A stretch of 64,000 bases of DNA from Devosia sp. YR412 (GTDB lineage Bacteria > Pseudomonadota > Alphaproteobacteria > Rhizobiales > Devosiaceae). Positions 17,219-27,718 of the stretch are shown piece by piece. The translations under genes and the position numbers were made by a program. Location of the stretch: contig NZ_FOFL01000001.1 of assembly GCF_900110945.1 (NCBI RefSeq), positions 1 to 64,000 of the forward strand. The letters are read 5' to 3'. The notes under the pieces are model-generated. The model did not search any database. It saw nothing but the letters and a program-made list of their open reading frames with translations, and was not told the origin of the DNA. The first letter of the stretch is position 1. Each line of letters begins with the position of its first letter.

Positions 17219-19357
17219 ATGTCGACGATCAATTTTGATTACCACAAGGTCGAACTGAACTGGGGCGGTCAGCCCCTGACGCTCGAGACCGGCAAGATGG
17301 CCCGCCAGGCCGATGGCGCAGTGCTCGCCACCCTGGGCGAAACCGTCCTGCTGGCCACCGTTGTCAGCGCCAAGTCCGCCAAGCCGGGCCAGGACTTCTT
17401 CCCGCTGACCGTCAACTACCAGGAAAAATACTTCGCTGCCGGCAAGATCCCGGGCGGCTATTTCAAGCGCGAAGGCCGTCCGACCGAGAACGAGACCCTG
17501 ACGTCTCGCCTGATCGACCGTCCGATCCGCCCGCTCTTCCCAGAAGGCTACAAGAACGAGACCCAGGTGGTCGTCACCGTTCTGCAGCACGATATGGAAA
17601 ACAACCCGGACGTGCTGGCCATGGTCGCTGCCTCGGCAGCCCTGACCATTTCGGGCGTTCCCTTCATGGGCCCGATCGGCGCAGCGCGCGTTGGCTATAT
17701 CGATGGCCAGTATGTGCTGAACCTCGCCGTTGACCGTCGTTCGGAATCCAAGCTCGATCTCGTCATGGCCGGCACGGAAGACGCCGTGCTGATGGTGGAA
17801 TCCGAAGCCAAGGAACTGAGCGAAGAGATCATGCTCGGCGCCGTGATGTTCGGCCATGCCGAAAGCCGCAAGGTCATCCAGGCGATCATCAAGCTGGCCG
17901 AGCTGGCCGCCAAGGAGCCCCGCGACTTCCAGGCTCCCGATTACTCGGCGCTCGAAGCCGAAGTGCTCAAGGTTGCCGAAGCCGATCTGCGCGCTGCCTA
18001 CAAGATCACCGACAAGGCTGATCGCTACGCCGCCGTCGACGCTGCCAAGAAGGTCGTCAAATCAGCCTTTGCCGACAAGGTCGAGGCTGGTGAAGTCTCT
18101 GCCGAAGCCCTCGGCGAAGTGATCCACAACCTCCAGGCCAAGATCGTGCGCTGGAACGTGCTCGACACCGGCCTGCGCATCGACGGCCGTGATCTCTCGA
18201 CCGTTCGCCCGATCGTTTCCGAAGTCGGCGTCCTGCCCCGCACCCATGGTTCGGCGCTGTTCACCCGCGGCGAAACCCAGGCGCTGGTCGTTGCCACTCT
18301 CGGCACCGGCGAAGACGAGCAGTATATCGACTCGCTCGAAGGCACCCAGAAGCAGAACTTCCTGCTGCACTACAACTTCCCTCCCTACTCGGTTGGTGAA
18401 GCTGGCCGCATGGGTTCCCCGGGCCGTCGCGAAATCGGCCATGGCAAGCTTGCCTGGCGCGCCATCAACCCGATCCGTCCGTCGGTCGAAGAATTCCCCT
18501 ACACGATCCGTATCGTGTCCGAGATCACTGAATCCAACGGCTCCTCTTCGATGGCCACCGTCTGCGGCACCTCGCTTGCCCTGATGGATGCCGGCGTGCC
18601 GCTGGCGCGTCCGGTTGCCGGTATCGCTATGGGCCTGATCCTCGAAGGCGAGAAGTTTGCTGTCCTCAGCGACATTCTCGGTGACGAAGATCACCTCGGC
18701 GACATGGACTTCAAGGTGGCTGGTACCGACCAGGGCATCACCTCGCTGCAGATGGACATCAAGATCGCCGGCATCACCGAGGAGATCATGAAGATCGCCC
18801 TCGAGCAGGCCAAGGGCGGCCGTATCCACATCCTGGGCGAGATGGCCAATGCCATCACCGCGTCCCGTTCGGAAGTGGGCGAATTCGCTCCGCGCATCGA
18901 GACCATGAAGATCCCGACCGACAAGATCCGTGAAGTGATCGGTACCGGCGGCAAGGTGATCCGCGAGATCGTCGAAAAGACCGGCGCCAAGATCAACATC
19001 GACGACGACGGCACCATCAAGATCTCGTCCTCGGACGGCAGCCAGATCGAAGCCGCCATCAAGTGGATCCGCTCGATCACCGACGAAGCCGAAGTCGGCG
19101 CCGTCTACCAGGGTACTGTTGTCAAGACCGCCGACTTTGGCGCCTTCGTCAACTTCTTCGGCGCCAAGGATGGCCTCGTGCACATCTCCCAGTTGGCCGA
19201 AGCCCGCGTTGCCAAGACCACTGACGTGGTCAAGGAAGGCGACAAGGTCTGGGTCAAGCTGCTGGGCTTTGACGAGCGCGGCAAGGTCCGCCTCTCCATG
19301 AAGGTTGTCGACCAGGCAACCGGCAAGGAAATCAAGGGCGAAGAAGCCGCCGAGTAA
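17219..19357 (+). CDS. pnp: Polyribonucleotide nucleotidyltransferase (PNPase)
   Basis: PNPase (712 aa) degrades RNA 3' to 5' with phosphate and is a degradosome exoribonuclease. It has two RNase PH-like cores (about 1-210 and 310-545), the second carrying the [14 protein letters not shown] and [15 protein letters not shown] active-site loops. These are followed by a KH domain ([15 protein letters not shown]) and an S1 domain ([15 protein letters not shown]). Length is standard. ATG 17219 is chosen over 17204 because GGAAAG sits 7 nt upstream of it and the protein starts [17 protein letters not shown] as in relatives. The gene ends in a strong terminator and a repeat shared with rpsA. Confidence 0.97.
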   Translation: MSTINFDYHKVELNWGGQPLTLETGKMARQADGAVLATLGETVLLATVVSAKSAKPGQDFFPLTVNYQEKYFAAGKIPGGYFKREGRPTENETLTSRLIDRPIRPLFPEGYKNETQVVVTVLQHDMENNPDVLAMVAASAALTISGVPFMGPIGAARVGYIDGQYVLNLAVDRRSESKLDLVMAGTEDAVLMVESEAKELSEEIMLGAVMFGHAESRKVIQAIIKLAELAAKEPRDFQAPDYSALEAEVLKVAEADLRAAYKITDKADRYAAVDAAKKVVKSAFADKVEAGEVSAEALGEVIHNLQAKIVRWNVLDTGLRIDGRDLSTVRPIVSEVGVLPRTHGSALFTRGETQALVVATLGTGEDEQYIDSLEGTQKQNFLLHYNFPPYSVGEAGRMGSPGRREIGHGKLAWRAINPIRPSVEEFPYTIRIVSEITESNGSSSMATVCGTSLALMDAGVPLARPVAGIAMGLILEGEKFAVLSDILGDEDHLGDMDFKVAGTDQGITSLQMDIKIAGITEEIMKIALEQAKGGRIHILGEMANAITASRSEVGEFAPRIETMKIPTDKIREVIGTGGKVIREIVEKTGAKINIDDDGTIKISSSDGSQIEAAIKWIRSITDEAEVGAVYQGTVVKTADFGAFVNFFGAKDGLVHISQLAEARVAKTTDVVKEGDKVWVKLLGFDERGKVRLSMKVVDQATGKEIKGEEAAE

Positions 19358-19361
19358 TCGG

Positions 19362-19382
19362 CGTTCAGAATCCGTTCAGAAT
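19362..19382 (+). repeat. Direct repeat in the pnp 3' UTR, shared with rpsA 3' UTR
   Basis: GTTCAGAAT occurs twice, 2 nt apart (19363-19371, 19374-19382), between the pnp stop and its terminator. The 16 bases at 19362-19377 are the exact reverse complement of 45707-45722, which lies in the same position after rpsA. Function unknown. Confidence 0.6.
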
Positions 19383-19385
19383 TGG

Positions 19386-19414
19386 AAAGGCCCGGAGCGA
19401 TCCGGGCCTTTTTT
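19386..19414 (+). terminator. Intrinsic terminator after pnp
   Basis: Stem AAGGCCCGGA (19387-19396), GCGA loop, TCCGGGCCTT (19401-19410), then a run of T to 19414. The last base is shared with the stop codon of the convergent membrane-protein gene. Confidence 0.85.
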
Positions 19415-19977
19415 CATTCGAGGAACATGGTGGCAAACATCAGCAGCACGAAGATGATTGCGGTTGCCAGATGCAGTCGCGGCCGGTTCAGCACCATGGT
19501 CACCGCCAATAGTCCCACGACAATCAGGTTGAGGATGATGTAGGTCGGGTCGACGAAAATCTCGTCCCAGCCTTCCTTGACGAAGGAATTGCCGATCCCC
19601 AGCAGGTAGCTGACGATCAGCGCGCCATAGAACCAATAACGCCGCGCAATCAGGTAGTTATAGTGCGTGTCAAACTCCCGTACATTCTCCGGCAGCAGCA
19701 CCGCCGAGGTGAAGAGGAAGGTGGCGCAATAGACGATCTGGAACATGTAGAGCCAGAAATTCCACTGCACCGTGGAAAAGGTCATCGCCTCCTCCCACCA
19801 GAACATCATGATCGTGCCGAGAATAAAGGCGATCCACAGCCCGTGCAGCCAGTTGATCTTGTAGTCATGCGGCTGCTGGATGAACTTGGCAGCGCCGCTG
19901 AGCAGATTGCCCAGCGCGATACCCAGCACGGTGCCGGAAACGAGCTGCACATAGACCGGAATTTCGGCATTGAGCAT
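19414..19977 (-). CDS. Multi-spanning membrane protein of unknown function
   Basis: A 187-aa protein with five to six hydrophobic segments (about 8-28, 43-60, 72-95, 112-130, 144-162, 166-186). Notable features are acidic and aromatic motifs between the segments: FWWEEAMTF, PENVREFDTHYNYL and VKEGWDEIFVDPTY. I do not recognise a named family. It stands alone, convergent to pnp and divergent from the L,D-transpeptidase gene. The first Met (19977) is a good start. The charged loops could suggest a transporter or sensor subunit, but nothing fixes a role. Confidence 0.75.
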   Translation of the reverse strand: MLNAEIPVYVQLVSGTVLGIALGNLLSGAAKFIQQPHDYKINWLHGLWIAFILGTIMMFWWEEAMTFSTVQWNFWLYMFQIVYCATFLFTSAVLLPENVREFDTHYNYLIARRYWFYGALIVSYLLGIGNSFVKEGWDEIFVDPTYIILNLIVVGLLAVTMVLNRPRLHLATAIIFVLLMFATMFLE

Positions 19978-20204
19978 GAAGCAGTCCTCATCAGTGAGAT
20001 TTCCCGGCCGATAGTGTCAGGCTGCCGTGCAGCTGTATGTTGCCAAGGCGCAACACTGCAAAATCATCACTTTGACGAGAGGAACCGCCGTGTTGACGGC
20101 CCGTTAGGCGAGTGAGGCTTTCCTGCACTAGCGAACCATTTGGTCGCAGCTTAGGTCATTGGCCACCCACAATTTTTGCGTCACCCCTGTCCCCAGGATC
20201 TGCC

Positions 20205-20852
20205 TTGCTTTCTCGTCGCTTGTTCATGATTGGCCTGCCCGCCGTCGCGCTGGCCGCTTGCTCCTCCACGCGCACCCCGGTGGTGCAGGAGCCGCAGATT
20301 GATCCCTATTACCAGGCCATGTATGGCGCGCTGCTGAACGAAAAGTTCCCGGTTGCCGCCATGGACCTGCGTCGCGTCGATCCGCAGTTCTGGCGCCAGG
20401 AAGTGCCCTACATCACCTCCGAGCGTCCCGGCACCATCGTCGTCGATACGCCGCAACGTTTTCTCTACCTGGTGCTCGAAGGCGGCCGTGCCCTGCGCTA
20501 TGGCGTCGGCGTCGGCAAGACCGAAGCGCTGGTGTTCCGCGGTACCGCCACGATCGGCCGCAAGGCTGAATGGCCGCGTTGGACCCCGACCCAGGCGATG
20601 ATCAAGCGCGAGCCTGACCGTTATGGCGCCTATGCCGGCGGCCTCGAAGGTGGCCCGACCAATCCACTCGGTCCCCGTGCGCTCTATCTCTACAAGAACG
20701 GCGCCGACACGCTGTTCCGCCTGCACGGCACTACCGAGCCCTATACCATTGGCACCAATGTCTCCTCGGGCTGCATCCGCCTGATGAACCAGGACATTAT
20801 CGATCTCTACGCCCGCGTGCCCACGGGCGCCAAGGTCGTCGTCATCAACTAA
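20205..20852 (+). CDS. L,D-transpeptidase (YkuD family) lipoprotein
   Basis: A 215-aa periplasmic enzyme that forms 3-3 peptidoglycan crosslinks or attaches proteins to the wall. It starts at TTG 20205 with AGGAT 5 nt upstream. This start gives a clean lipoprotein signal (LLSRRLFMIGLPAVALAAC) with lipobox ALAAC near residue 18. The catalytic YkuD motif is RLHGTTEPYTIG...VSSGCIRLMNQDI, with the active Cys near residue 187. GTIVVDTPQRFLYLVLEGGRA marks the start of the domain. The longer open frame to 20112 lacks sense as a protein and would bury the signal peptide. It is a single gene followed by a hairpin terminator. Confidence 0.92.
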   Translation: MLSRRLFMIGLPAVALAACSSTRTPVVQEPQIDPYYQAMYGALLNEKFPVAAMDLRRVDPQFWRQEVPYITSERPGTIVVDTPQRFLYLVLEGGRALRYGVGVGKTEALVFRGTATIGRKAEWPRWTPTQAMIKREPDRYGAYAGGLEGGPTNPLGPRALYLYKNGADTLFRLHGTTEPYTIGTNVSSGCIRLMNQDIIDLYARVPTGAKVVVIN

Positions 20853-20960
20853 GCCTTTCCCGGGTCGCTGCTGCGGCAGTGGGGCGCCTTGTTTCGGAAT
20901 CCGTAGTCACCGAGACAAAGTTTCCTGCTGCCGCAACAAGGGCCCGGGGATCAGAACTGC

Positions 20961-20991
20961 AAAAGCCCGCTCAGCAATGAGCGGGCTTTTT
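20961..20991 (+). terminator. Intrinsic terminator after the L,D-transpeptidase gene
   Basis: Perfect 13-bp stem AAAAGCCCGCTCA / TGAGCGGGCTTTT with GCAA loop, then T. It is symmetric and may also act on minus-strand transcripts that read past infB. Confidence 0.75.
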
Positions 20992-21033
20992 GTTTGTCCG
21001 GTGATGGACCGGGGCGGACGATCTGCGAGATAC

Positions 21034-21063
21034 AAAAAGGGCGCGGCTTGCACCGCGCCCTTT
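21034..21063 (-). terminator. Intrinsic terminator after infB
   Basis: An 11-bp stem AAAGGGCGCGG / CCGCGCCCTTT (plus 21036-21046 and 21053-21063) with a 6-nt loop. On the minus strand it is followed by a five-T run, about 25 nt past the infB stop. Confidence 0.8.
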
Positions 21064-21087
21064 GGAATTTCTGTCGTTGCAAACCGC

Positions 21088-23979
21088 TTACAGCGTGCGC
21101 TGGACGGTCTCGACGCGGAAGCATTCGATGACGTCGCCCTGGCGCATGTCTTCGTAATTCTCGAAGGCCATGCCGCATTCCTGGCCGGTCTGCACTTCCT
21201 TGACTTCGTCCTTGAAGCGCTTGAGCGTCTTGAGCTTGCCTTCGTGGATAACGACGTTGTCGCGTATAAGACGCACGCCCGAACCGCGTTCCACCATGCC
21301 TTCGGTGATCCGGCAGCCGGCGACCTTGCCGACCTTGGTGATCGAGAAGACTTCGAGGATTTCGGCATTGCCGATGAAGGTCTCGCGACGTTCGGGCTTG
21401 AGCAGGCCGCTCATCGCATTCTTCACGTCATCCACGAGGTCGTAGATGATGTTGTAATAGCGAATTTCGATACCGTCGCGCGTTGCGAGATCGGTTGCCT
21501 GCTTGTTGGCACGCACGTTGAAGCCGATGACGATGGCATTCGAAGCCGAAGCCAGGGTCACGTCGCTTTCGGTGATACCGCCGACCGCGCTCATCAGGAT
21601 CTGTGCCGACACTTCGTCGGTCGAGAGCTTGTTGAGCGAAGCGACGATAGCTTCGACCGAACCCTGCACGTCGCCCTTGATGATCAGCGGGAACTTGGCA
21701 ATGCCGGCGACCTTGAGCTGATTCATCATCTGCTCGAGGCTGGTGGCGCCGCCGCCGGCCGTCTTTTCACGGATGGCGCGCTGACGATATTCGGTGACTT
21801 CACGGGCACGTGCTTCGGTCTCGACGACCGAGAAGCGATCGCCGGCATTGGGCACGCCGGTAAAGCCGAGCACTTCCACCGGAACCGAAGGACCGGCTTC
21901 CTTGACCTGCTCGCCCTTATCGTTGATCAGAGCACGCACGCGGGCAAATTCGGTACCGGCGACGAGAATGTCACCGATCGCCAGCGTACCGCGTTGCACG
22001 AGGACGGTAGCGACAGCACCGCGACCGCGATCGAGCTTGGCTTCGACCACAAGACCTTCAGCACGGCCGTCACGGGCCACGCGCAGTTCGAGCACTTCGG
22101 CCTGCAGCAGGATGGTCTCGAGCAGCTTGTCGAGGCCGTCACGGGTCTTGGCCGAGACTTCCACGTCGAGCACGTCGCCGCCCATGGATTCCACGAACAC
22201 TTCGTGCTGCAAGAGCTCGGTGCGGACGCGGGTCGGATTGGCTTCCGGCTTGTCCATCTTGTTGATGGCCACGATGATCGGAACACCAGCAGCCTTGGCA
22301 TGCTTGATGGATTCGATCGTTTGCGGCATCACGCCGTCATCGGCTGCCACAACCAGAACCGCGATATCGGTTGCCTGGGCGCCACGGGCACGCATGGCGG
22401 TGAACGCCTCGTGGCCCGGGGTGTCGAGGAAGGTGACTTTCGCGCCGTTCTTTTCGACCTGGTAAGCGCCGATATGCTGGGTGATGCCACCGGCTTCACC
22501 CGACACAACGTTTGCTTCGCGGATCGCGTCGAGCAGCGAGGTCTTGCCGTGGTCGACGTGACCCATGATGGTCACGACCGGCGCACGATCCGTCAGATCC
22601 TCGGCCTTGTCGTCGGCCGGGATGTCATAGAGGCCTTCTTCAACGTCGGCATCCGAAACGCGCTTGACCGTATGGCCCAGTTCCGAAGCGATCAGTTCTG
22701 CCGTATCGGCGTCGATCACATCGTTGATGGTGGCCATGGTGCCCTGCGCCATCAGCATCTTGATGACAGTGACCGAACGCTCGGCCATGCGGTTGGCCAG
22801 TTCGGCAACCGTGATGGCTTCGGGAATGACCACTTCGCGGCTGAGCTTGGGCGCTTCCTGCTGGTTGCGGCCCATCTTTTTGTCGCGACGGCGACGCATG
22901 GCGGCGAGGGACGGGCCCTTGTCGCGATCGTTTTCGGTCGTTGCGGTGGAAACCGTCAGGCGGCCTCGGGCAGAACCATCATCAACCTTGCGGGTGGGAC
23001 GTTCCGGCGCAGCGCGCGACGCACGGCGAGCGTTCTCCAGTTCGGCTTCCGTCGTCGGACGGGCCGAAGGCGAGCCGGTACGGATCTTGCGGCCATCGGC
23101 CTCGTTGGGACCGGCGGGCGGCACATTGCCGATCGGCGCCATGCCGGCACCAGCCGGACGGCGTTCACCGGCCGGGCGGCCAGCGGTACCGGAAGGACGT
23201 GCACCCGGAGCGCCCGGACGGGCACCCGGCGCGCCAGCGGCACCCGGCTTGATAAAGGCATTGGCACCGCGTTCGCTTTCCGGACGCGTATTGCTCGGAC
23301 GCTCGACGCGCGGCGGGCGCGGCGGCTGGCCAGGACGGCCGGCCACGACGCGCACGCTGGACGGACCAGCATTGCGCTGCGACGCGGGCGTAAAGCCTTC
23401 GCTCGGCTCGCTGCTCGGTGCAGCTTCGGAAGTGGTTGCGGCAGCAGCCGGAGCTTCTGCAGGCGCAGCGCTTTCGACCGGAGCCGATGTAGGCGCTGCA
23501 GCAGCGGGTGCCTCGGCAGCAGGTGCGGCTTTAGGAGCCGGCGCTTCAGCCTGGCGGCGGGCCTCTTCAGCACGCTCGGCTTCTTCGCGAATTTCGCGGC
23601 GACGCGCATCTTCCTCGATGCGGCGGGCCTCTTCGGCGGCAAAGCGTTCCTGATCCTCGGCGGCGCGAGCGCCAGCCAGGGCCAGCGCATTGCGACGGGC
23701 TTCGGCTTCCGCTGCGGACAGACCAAGCGGTGCACGCTGCTGCTGGGGCGGACGGCCGTTTGCCGGGCGCTGTGGCGCACCCGAAGCGGCCTGTGGGCGG
23801 TGCGGCGCGGCCGGAGCATTGGGCTTTGGAACCAGGCGCGTACGCTTCTCGACGACCACCGTCGATCGCGAAGGACCACGCGACATGCCCGGACGGTTGC
23901 CCAGGCCTGGGCCGCCCTTCAATGTCAGAGTCTTCTTCGCGCCAGTGTCGTCGGTGCGCTTGTCGTCGTTATCAGCCAT
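21088..23979 (-). CDS. infB: Translation initiation factor IF-2
   Basis: IF-2 (963 aa) brings initiator tRNA to the 30S subunit. It starts [11 protein letters not shown] at 23979 and overlaps ylxR by 8 nt. The N-terminal half is low complexity: an Ala/Pro/Glu-rich stretch (about 150-220) and a Gly/Pro/Arg/Ala-rich stretch (about 250-310), after a charged Arg/Glu/Ala helix. The GTPase follows with G1 [10 protein letters not shown]3 DTPGHEAF and G4 NKMDK, then domains II-IV ending in [13 protein letters not shown]. All motifs are intact. The open frame continues upstream to 24135 but belongs to ylxR in another frame. It is the last gene of rimP-nusA-ylxR-infB. Confidence 0.97.
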   Translation of the reverse strand: MADNDDKRTDDTGAKKTLTLKGGPGLGNRPGMSRGPSRSTVVVEKRTRLVPKPNAPAAPHRPQAASGAPQRPANGRPPQQQRAPLGLSAAEAEARRNALALAGARAAEDQERFAAEEARRIEEDARRREIREEAERAEEARRQAEAPAPKAAPAAEAPAAAAPTSAPVESAAPAEAPAAAATTSEAAPSSEPSEGFTPASQRNAGPSSVRVVAGRPGQPPRPPRVERPSNTRPESERGANAFIKPGAAGAPGARPGAPGARPSGTAGRPAGERRPAGAGMAPIGNVPPAGPNEADGRKIRTGSPSARPTTEAELENARRASRAAPERPTRKVDDGSARGRLTVSTATTENDRDKGPSLAAMRRRRDKKMGRNQQEAPKLSREVVIPEAITVAELANRMAERSVTVIKMLMAQGTMATINDVIDADTAELIASELGHTVKRVSDADVEEGLYDIPADDKAEDLTDRAPVVTIMGHVDHGKTSLLDAIREANVVSGEAGGITQHIGAYQVEKNGAKVTFLDTPGHEAFTAMRARGAQATDIAVLVVAADDGVMPQTIESIKHAKAAGVPIIVAINKMDKPEANPTRVRTELLQHEVFVESMGGDVLDVEVSAKTRDGLDKLLETILLQAEVLELRVARDGRAEGLVVEAKLDRGRGAVATVLVQRGTLAIGDILVAGTEFARVRALINDKGEQVKEAGPSVPVEVLGFTGVPNAGDRFSVVETEARAREVTEYRQRAIREKTAGGGATSLEQMMNQLKVAGIAKFPLIIKGDVQGSVEAIVASLNKLSTDEVSAQILMSAVGGITESDVTLASASNAIVIGFNVRANKQATDLATRDGIEIRYYNIIYDLVDDVKNAMSGLLKPERRETFIGNAEILEVFSITKVGKVAGCRITEGMVERGSGVRLIRDNVVIHEGKLKTLKRFKDEVKEVQTGQECGMAFENYEDMRQGDVIECFRVETVQRTL

Positions 23980-24673
23980 GTATCTCGCGTCTTTCGTCGG
24001 TGGCCTCGGGCAAAAGGTCACCGTCAACCGCAGCGCGGTCGGTGTCCTTTTCCGTCGGTTTAGCAGTATAAAGGGCCAGTCTCCGGGCCTTTTCCACTGC
24101 TGCTTGGGCTGCCGCCCCTCTTGTGAGGGCAGCATGTATCACATTTTCAAGGCCAAGTGCCAAACCCATTTGCTCTGAGTCGAGCAATTCGAAATGGGGC
24201 ACGTCAAAGCCTTCGATATCTTCTTCGTGCGCGGCGTAATGCAGCGCCTTTAGCGGGCCGACCATCTTGCTGCGGCCGTCCTCGGCTGCATCAGTGGCGG
24301 TGATCAAGGCCATCAGGCTGCCGGTTTCGAGCAGGGCCCGCACCTTGGTGGCGCCGAAGGTCAGCTGTCCCGCCTTGCGCGCCATGCTTAGCGCATTGAG
24401 ATAGCGTCCCTCGAGCCGGGTCTGGGTCAGCCCCGGCAGGTCTTCGGGCAGTTTGACCTCCGTCTTGAGGCTGCGCGCGAAGACCTTCTTCTTGACGGCT
24501 TCGGCCACGAGGACCTTGTTGAGGCTGATCCAGACGCCACGACCTTCGGCCTTGGCATCGGTATCGGGGACCAGCACGTCGTCTGGTCCCAGTACAAAAC
24601 GGATCAGCTCTGCCACGGGCTTTTCGGCCCGTGTCAGTGCGCACATCCTGGTCGTTTCTTCGCGCCGGGCCAT
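23972..24673 (-). CDS. ylxR: YlxR (DUF448) RNA-binding protein fused to an L7Ae-like domain
   Basis: A 233-aa protein. The N-terminal DUF448 domain shows [21 protein letters not shown] and the GRGVWISL motif. The second half (about 95-190, [18 protein letters not shown]...) resembles the L7Ae/L30e fold found in the longer alphaproteobacterial YlxR proteins. It is thought to bind RNA and act beside NusA and IF-2. It begins 23 nt after nusA and overlaps infB, confirming the operon. The role is family inference. Confidence 0.88.
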   Translation of the reverse strand: MARREETTRMCALTRAEKPVAELIRFVLGPDDVLVPDTDAKAEGRGVWISLNKVLVAEAVKKKVFARSLKTEVKLPEDLPGLTQTRLEGRYLNALSMARKAGQLTFGATKVRALLETGSLMALITATDAAEDGRSKMVGPLKALHYAAHEEDIEGFDVPHFELLDSEQMGLALGLENVIHAALTRGAAAQAAVEKARRLALYTAKPTEKDTDRAAVDGDLLPEATDERREIHG

Positions 24674-24696
24674 CTGGTCCCTCGCTCCGAAACGGC

Positions 24697-26298
24697 CTAA
24701 GCCGTTGCCTCTTCGTCGGCGACTTCTTCACCTTCGATGGGGGGCAGGTCTTCCTCATTGATCCAGCCAGCCTTGATACGGGCCTGCATGATCATGTCTT
24801 CGGCTTCTTCACGGCTGACCGGGAAGTCCTTGAATGTGCCTTCGAAACGCTTGGTCTCGCCGTCCTTGCGTTCGCTCCAGCCGATCAGATCGTCCGAGGC
24901 GCAACCGGCAAAGTCTTCGACCGACTTGACGCCGTCCTTGCCCAGCGCAACCAGCATGGATGCGGTAAGGCCCGGGATTTCGTACAGCTCGTCCTCGACG
25001 CCAAGCGCCTTGCGCTCTTCGTCATGGGCGCGGTCGATGGCCGCCAGGTATTCGGTGGCGCGGTTCTGGATTTCGCCGGCGGTCTCTTCGTCGAAGCCTT
25101 CGATCGTCGCGATTTCATTCGCATCGATATAGGCAAGTTCCTCGACCGAGGAGAAGCCTTCCGAAGCCAATAGCTGTGCGACCATCTCGTCCACGTCAAG
25201 AGCGGTCATGAAGAGGCTCGAGCGTTCGGAGAATTCCTTCTGGCGACGTTCGCTTTCTTCCTGCTCGGTCAGGATGTCGATATCCCAGCCGATCAACTGG
25301 CTGGCGAGGCGCACATTCTGGCCACGACGGCCGATGGCCAGCGACAGCTGCTCATCGGGCACCACGACCTCAATGCGCTCGGCCTGCTCGTCGAGCACGA
25401 CCTTGGCGACATCGGCCGGCTGCAGCGCCGAGACCACGAGGTCGGCAATGGTGTCGGTCCACGGAATAATGTCGATCTTTTCGCCCTGCAGTTCGGCGAC
25501 AACCGCCTGAACGCGCGACCCGCGCATACCAACGCAGGCGCCGACCGGATCGATCGAGCTATCATTGGAGGTCACGGCGATCTTGGCGCGCGAACCCGGG
25601 TCACGGGCGATCGAGCGTATGGTGATCACGCCATCATAGATTTCGGGCACTTCCTGCATGAAGAGCTTGGCCATGAACTGCGGATGGGTGCGCGAGAGGA
25701 AAATCTGCGGACCGCGCTGTTCGCGGCGCACGTCATAGACATAGGCGCGGACGCGATCGCCATAGCGGAACATTTCGCGCGGAATCAGCTCGTCGCGGCG
25801 GATGATGGCTTCGCCACGACCCAGGTCGACAATCACATTGCCATATTCGACGCGCTTGACGGTGCCGTTGACGATCTCGCCGATGCGGTTGAAATATTCG
25901 TCATACATGCGCTCGCGCTCGGCATCGCGCACCTTCTGCACGATGACCTGCTTGGCGGACTGCGCGGCGATACGGCCGAATTCCATCGGCGGCAGCGGCT
26001 CGGTCAGGAAGTCGCCGACCTTGGCCTCGGGCGACTTGATCTGGGCATACTTGAGTTCGATCTGGCGGCTGGTCTCTTCGACCTGTTCGACGATTTCCAG
26101 CAGGCGCCACATGCGGGTTTCACCCGAACGCGGATTGATCTCGACCTTGATCTCGGTCTCGGCGCCGTAACGGCCCTTGGCGGCCTTTTCCATGGCGTCC
26201 TGCATGGCCTCGATCACGACCATGCGGTCGATCGACTTTTCACGGGCAACAGCATCCGCAATCTGCAAGAGCTCGAGGCGGTTCGCGCTAACGGCCAT
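24697..26298 (-). CDS. nusA: Transcription termination/antitermination factor NusA
   Basis: NusA (533 aa) modulates pausing, termination and rRNA antitermination by RNA polymerase. It contains the N-terminal polymerase-binding domain ([19 protein letters not shown]), an S1 domain near 135-200, KH1 and KH2 ([14 protein letters not shown]...[14 protein letters not shown]...[10 protein letters not shown]), and two C-terminal helix-hairpin-helix repeats (about 365-500, around [17 protein letters not shown] and [15 protein letters not shown]). An acidic tail ends the protein. The start abuts the rimP stop with no spacer, a sign of translational coupling. Confidence 0.97.
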   Translation of the reverse strand: MAVSANRLELLQIADAVAREKSIDRMVVIEAMQDAMEKAAKGRYGAETEIKVEINPRSGETRMWRLLEIVEQVEETSRQIELKYAQIKSPEAKVGDFLTEPLPPMEFGRIAAQSAKQVIVQKVRDAERERMYDEYFNRIGEIVNGTVKRVEYGNVIVDLGRGEAIIRRDELIPREMFRYGDRVRAYVYDVRREQRGPQIFLSRTHPQFMAKLFMQEVPEIYDGVITIRSIARDPGSRAKIAVTSNDSSIDPVGACVGMRGSRVQAVVAELQGEKIDIIPWTDTIADLVVSALQPADVAKVVLDEQAERIEVVVPDEQLSLAIGRRGQNVRLASQLIGWDIDILTEQEESERRQKEFSERSSLFMTALDVDEMVAQLLASEGFSSVEELAYIDANEIATIEGFDEETAGEIQNRATEYLAAIDRAHDEERKALGVEDELYEIPGLTASMLVALGKDGVKSVEDFAGCASDDLIGWSERKDGETKRFEGTFKDFPVSREEAEDMIMQARIKAGWINEEDLPPIEGEEVADEEATA

Positions 26299-26928
26299 TT
26301 AGTTGGACTCCTTGGAGACGTCTTCGTCGTCGTTATCAGCTTCGGCGTATTCGACCGTTTCGGTCTCATCGTCGTCGATCGGATGGGCTTCCTGGTCGAG
26401 GCGGGCCTTTTCCATCAGCGCATCGGTCATCACCAGCTTGGCCTCGCCGATATTGGCAAACAGCAGGCGATGGTCCGGATCGGTGCCGGTCGGGGCGTCG
26501 GGCAGGGTGATCACCACGGCATCCTCGTCCACGGACTTGATGAAGCCGCGGAAGCGCTTGCGGCCATTGATCATGTCGCTCAGCTCGATGCGGGTGTCAT
26601 GACCGATATAGGCGGCGAAATCACGGCGGCGCACCAGCGGCCGGTCGATACCGGGCGAGGAGACTTCCAGATGATATTCGCGGTCGATCGGATCTTCCAC
26701 GTCGAGCGCGGGCGACAGGTCCTTGGACAGCTGCTCGCAATTGACGATGGTGAAACGCCCGTTCTCGTCTTCGGCCATGATCTGCAGCGTGCAGCCATTT
26801 TCCTGGGTGATCTTCACCCGGACCAGAGAAAAGCCCAGGCCATTGGCCACCGGCTCGACGATACGGGACACCCGGGCCTCGAGGCCCGTTTCCTTGATAA
26901 AGCGCTTTTCGGTGAGATCGAAGCTCAT
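26299..26928 (-). CDS. rimP: Ribosome maturation factor RimP
   Basis: RimP (209 aa) assists late 30S maturation. The N-terminal domain shows VANGLGFSLVRVKITQENGCTLQIM and the conserved SSPGIDRPL motif at about 108-116. The C-terminal SH3-like domain follows, with a long acidic tail (DDDETETVEYAEADNDDED). ATG 26928 with GGGGA upstream is preferred over the longer open frame to 26988. It is the first gene of the rimP-nusA-ylxR-infB operon and is driven by a strong promoter at 27017-27045. Confidence 0.95.
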   Translation of the reverse strand: MSFDLTEKRFIKETGLEARVSRIVEPVANGLGFSLVRVKITQENGCTLQIMAEDENGRFTIVNCEQLSKDLSPALDVEDPIDREYHLEVSSPGIDRPLVRRRDFAAYIGHDTRIELSDMINGRKRFRGFIKSVDEDAVVITLPDAPTGTDPDHRLLFANIGEAKLVMTDALMEKARLDQEAHPIDDDETETVEYAEADNDDEDVSKESN

Positions 26929-27009
26929 CGGTCCCCAAAATTCCCAGACGACGGTAATAAAAAAGAGCGGGGCCGGGGAGGCTCCCACTCTGCAAAATGC
27001 TAGAGATGT

Positions 27010-27045
27010 TGGCGCCTATATAGCGCCATTGCGCGGGAGTCGCAA
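27010..27045 (-). promoter_or_regulatory. Promoter of the rimP-nusA-ylxR-infB operon
   Basis: Minus strand -35 TTGCGA (plus 27040-27045), exactly 17 nt, then -10 TATATA (plus 27017-27022). The -10 lies inside a dyad TGGCGC / GCGCCA (27010-27015, 27023-27028). The predicted start is near 27010, giving about an 80-nt leader. The -35 lies only a few bases past the stop of the oxidoreductase gene. Confidence 0.7.
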
Positions 27046-27052
27046 GGGCGGG

Positions 27053-27718
27053 CTATTTCTCCCAGGTGACGCTCGACACATTGGCGCCCAGCTCTTCCAG
27101 CGATGCCCGCAGATCCTTGACCATGGCATCGGGCCCGCAGAGGTAGAAGTTCTGGTTGAAGTCCTTGATCTGGCTTTTGAGGAATGCCGTGTCGATCCGC
27201 TCCTGCAGCAGTTTGGACTTCGTATCGCCGGTGAGGGTCCACAACGTTTCGAGCCCCTGCATCGCCTCGAACTCATCGCGCAGGATGATGTCCTTCTCGG
27301 TCTGGTTGGAGACGATAAGCCGATTGCCTCTGAGCCCGCCCTTGGCATTGAGGCTGCGCAGGATGGCAATGAAGGGCGTGACGCCCGCACCGCCGGCAAT
27401 GAATGTCCCCGGCCCCTTGTATTGGATCGTGCCCCAGACATCGCGCAGCAGCAGGTAGTCGCCCGCCTCGCAGCCCCACAGCGCATTGGTAACACCCGGA
27501 TGGTCGCGGTAGCTCTTGATGGTGAATTCGAGCGTCGGCTCGTCTGGCAGCGAGGTGAAGGTGAACGGCCGCTTCTCATCGCCCCAATCGGGCTTGTCGA
27601 TCGAGACTTCGGTGGCCTGCCCAGGACCGAAATGAAAATTTTTCGGCTTTTCGACACGATAGTGTCGCACATTATGGGTCACCATTTCGGTCTTCAAAAT
27701 CTGCACGCGGGTGGGCAT
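27053..27718 (-). CDS. FAD/NAD(P)-binding oxidoreductase (ferredoxin-reductase type)
   Basis: A 221-aa flavoprotein of the ferredoxin-NADP reductase superfamily. RPFTFTS (about 50-56) is the FAD-binding RxxS-type motif. IAGGAGVTPFIAILRSL (about 107-123) is the NAD(P) GGxGxTP motif. YLCGPDAMV (about 192-200) is the C-terminal CGP motif. It has no Fe-S domain, so it needs an electron partner encoded elsewhere. AAGGAGAGCGCC before the ATG at 27718 fixes the start; the open frame beyond it (to 27892) is spurious. It is divergent from a small secreted protein gene. Substrate unknown. Confidence 0.85.
   Translation of the reverse strand: MPTRVQILKTEMVTHNVRHYRVEKPKNFHFGPGQATEVSIDKPDWGDEKRPFTFTSLPDEPTLEFTIKSYRDHPGVTNALWGCEAGDYLLLRDVWGTIQYKGPGTFIAGGAGVTPFIAILRSLNAKGGLRGNRLIVSNQTEKDIILRDEFEAMQGLETLWTLTGDTKSKLLQERIDTAFLKSQIKDFNQNFYLCGPDAMVKDLRASLEELGANVSSVTWEK

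Noticed and set aside
20977..24063. A 1028-codon open frame antisense to infB
   Set aside because: Composition is a codon-shadow of the GC-rich infB frame (rich in H, R, D, G), no domain or ribosome binding site, and infB is certain.
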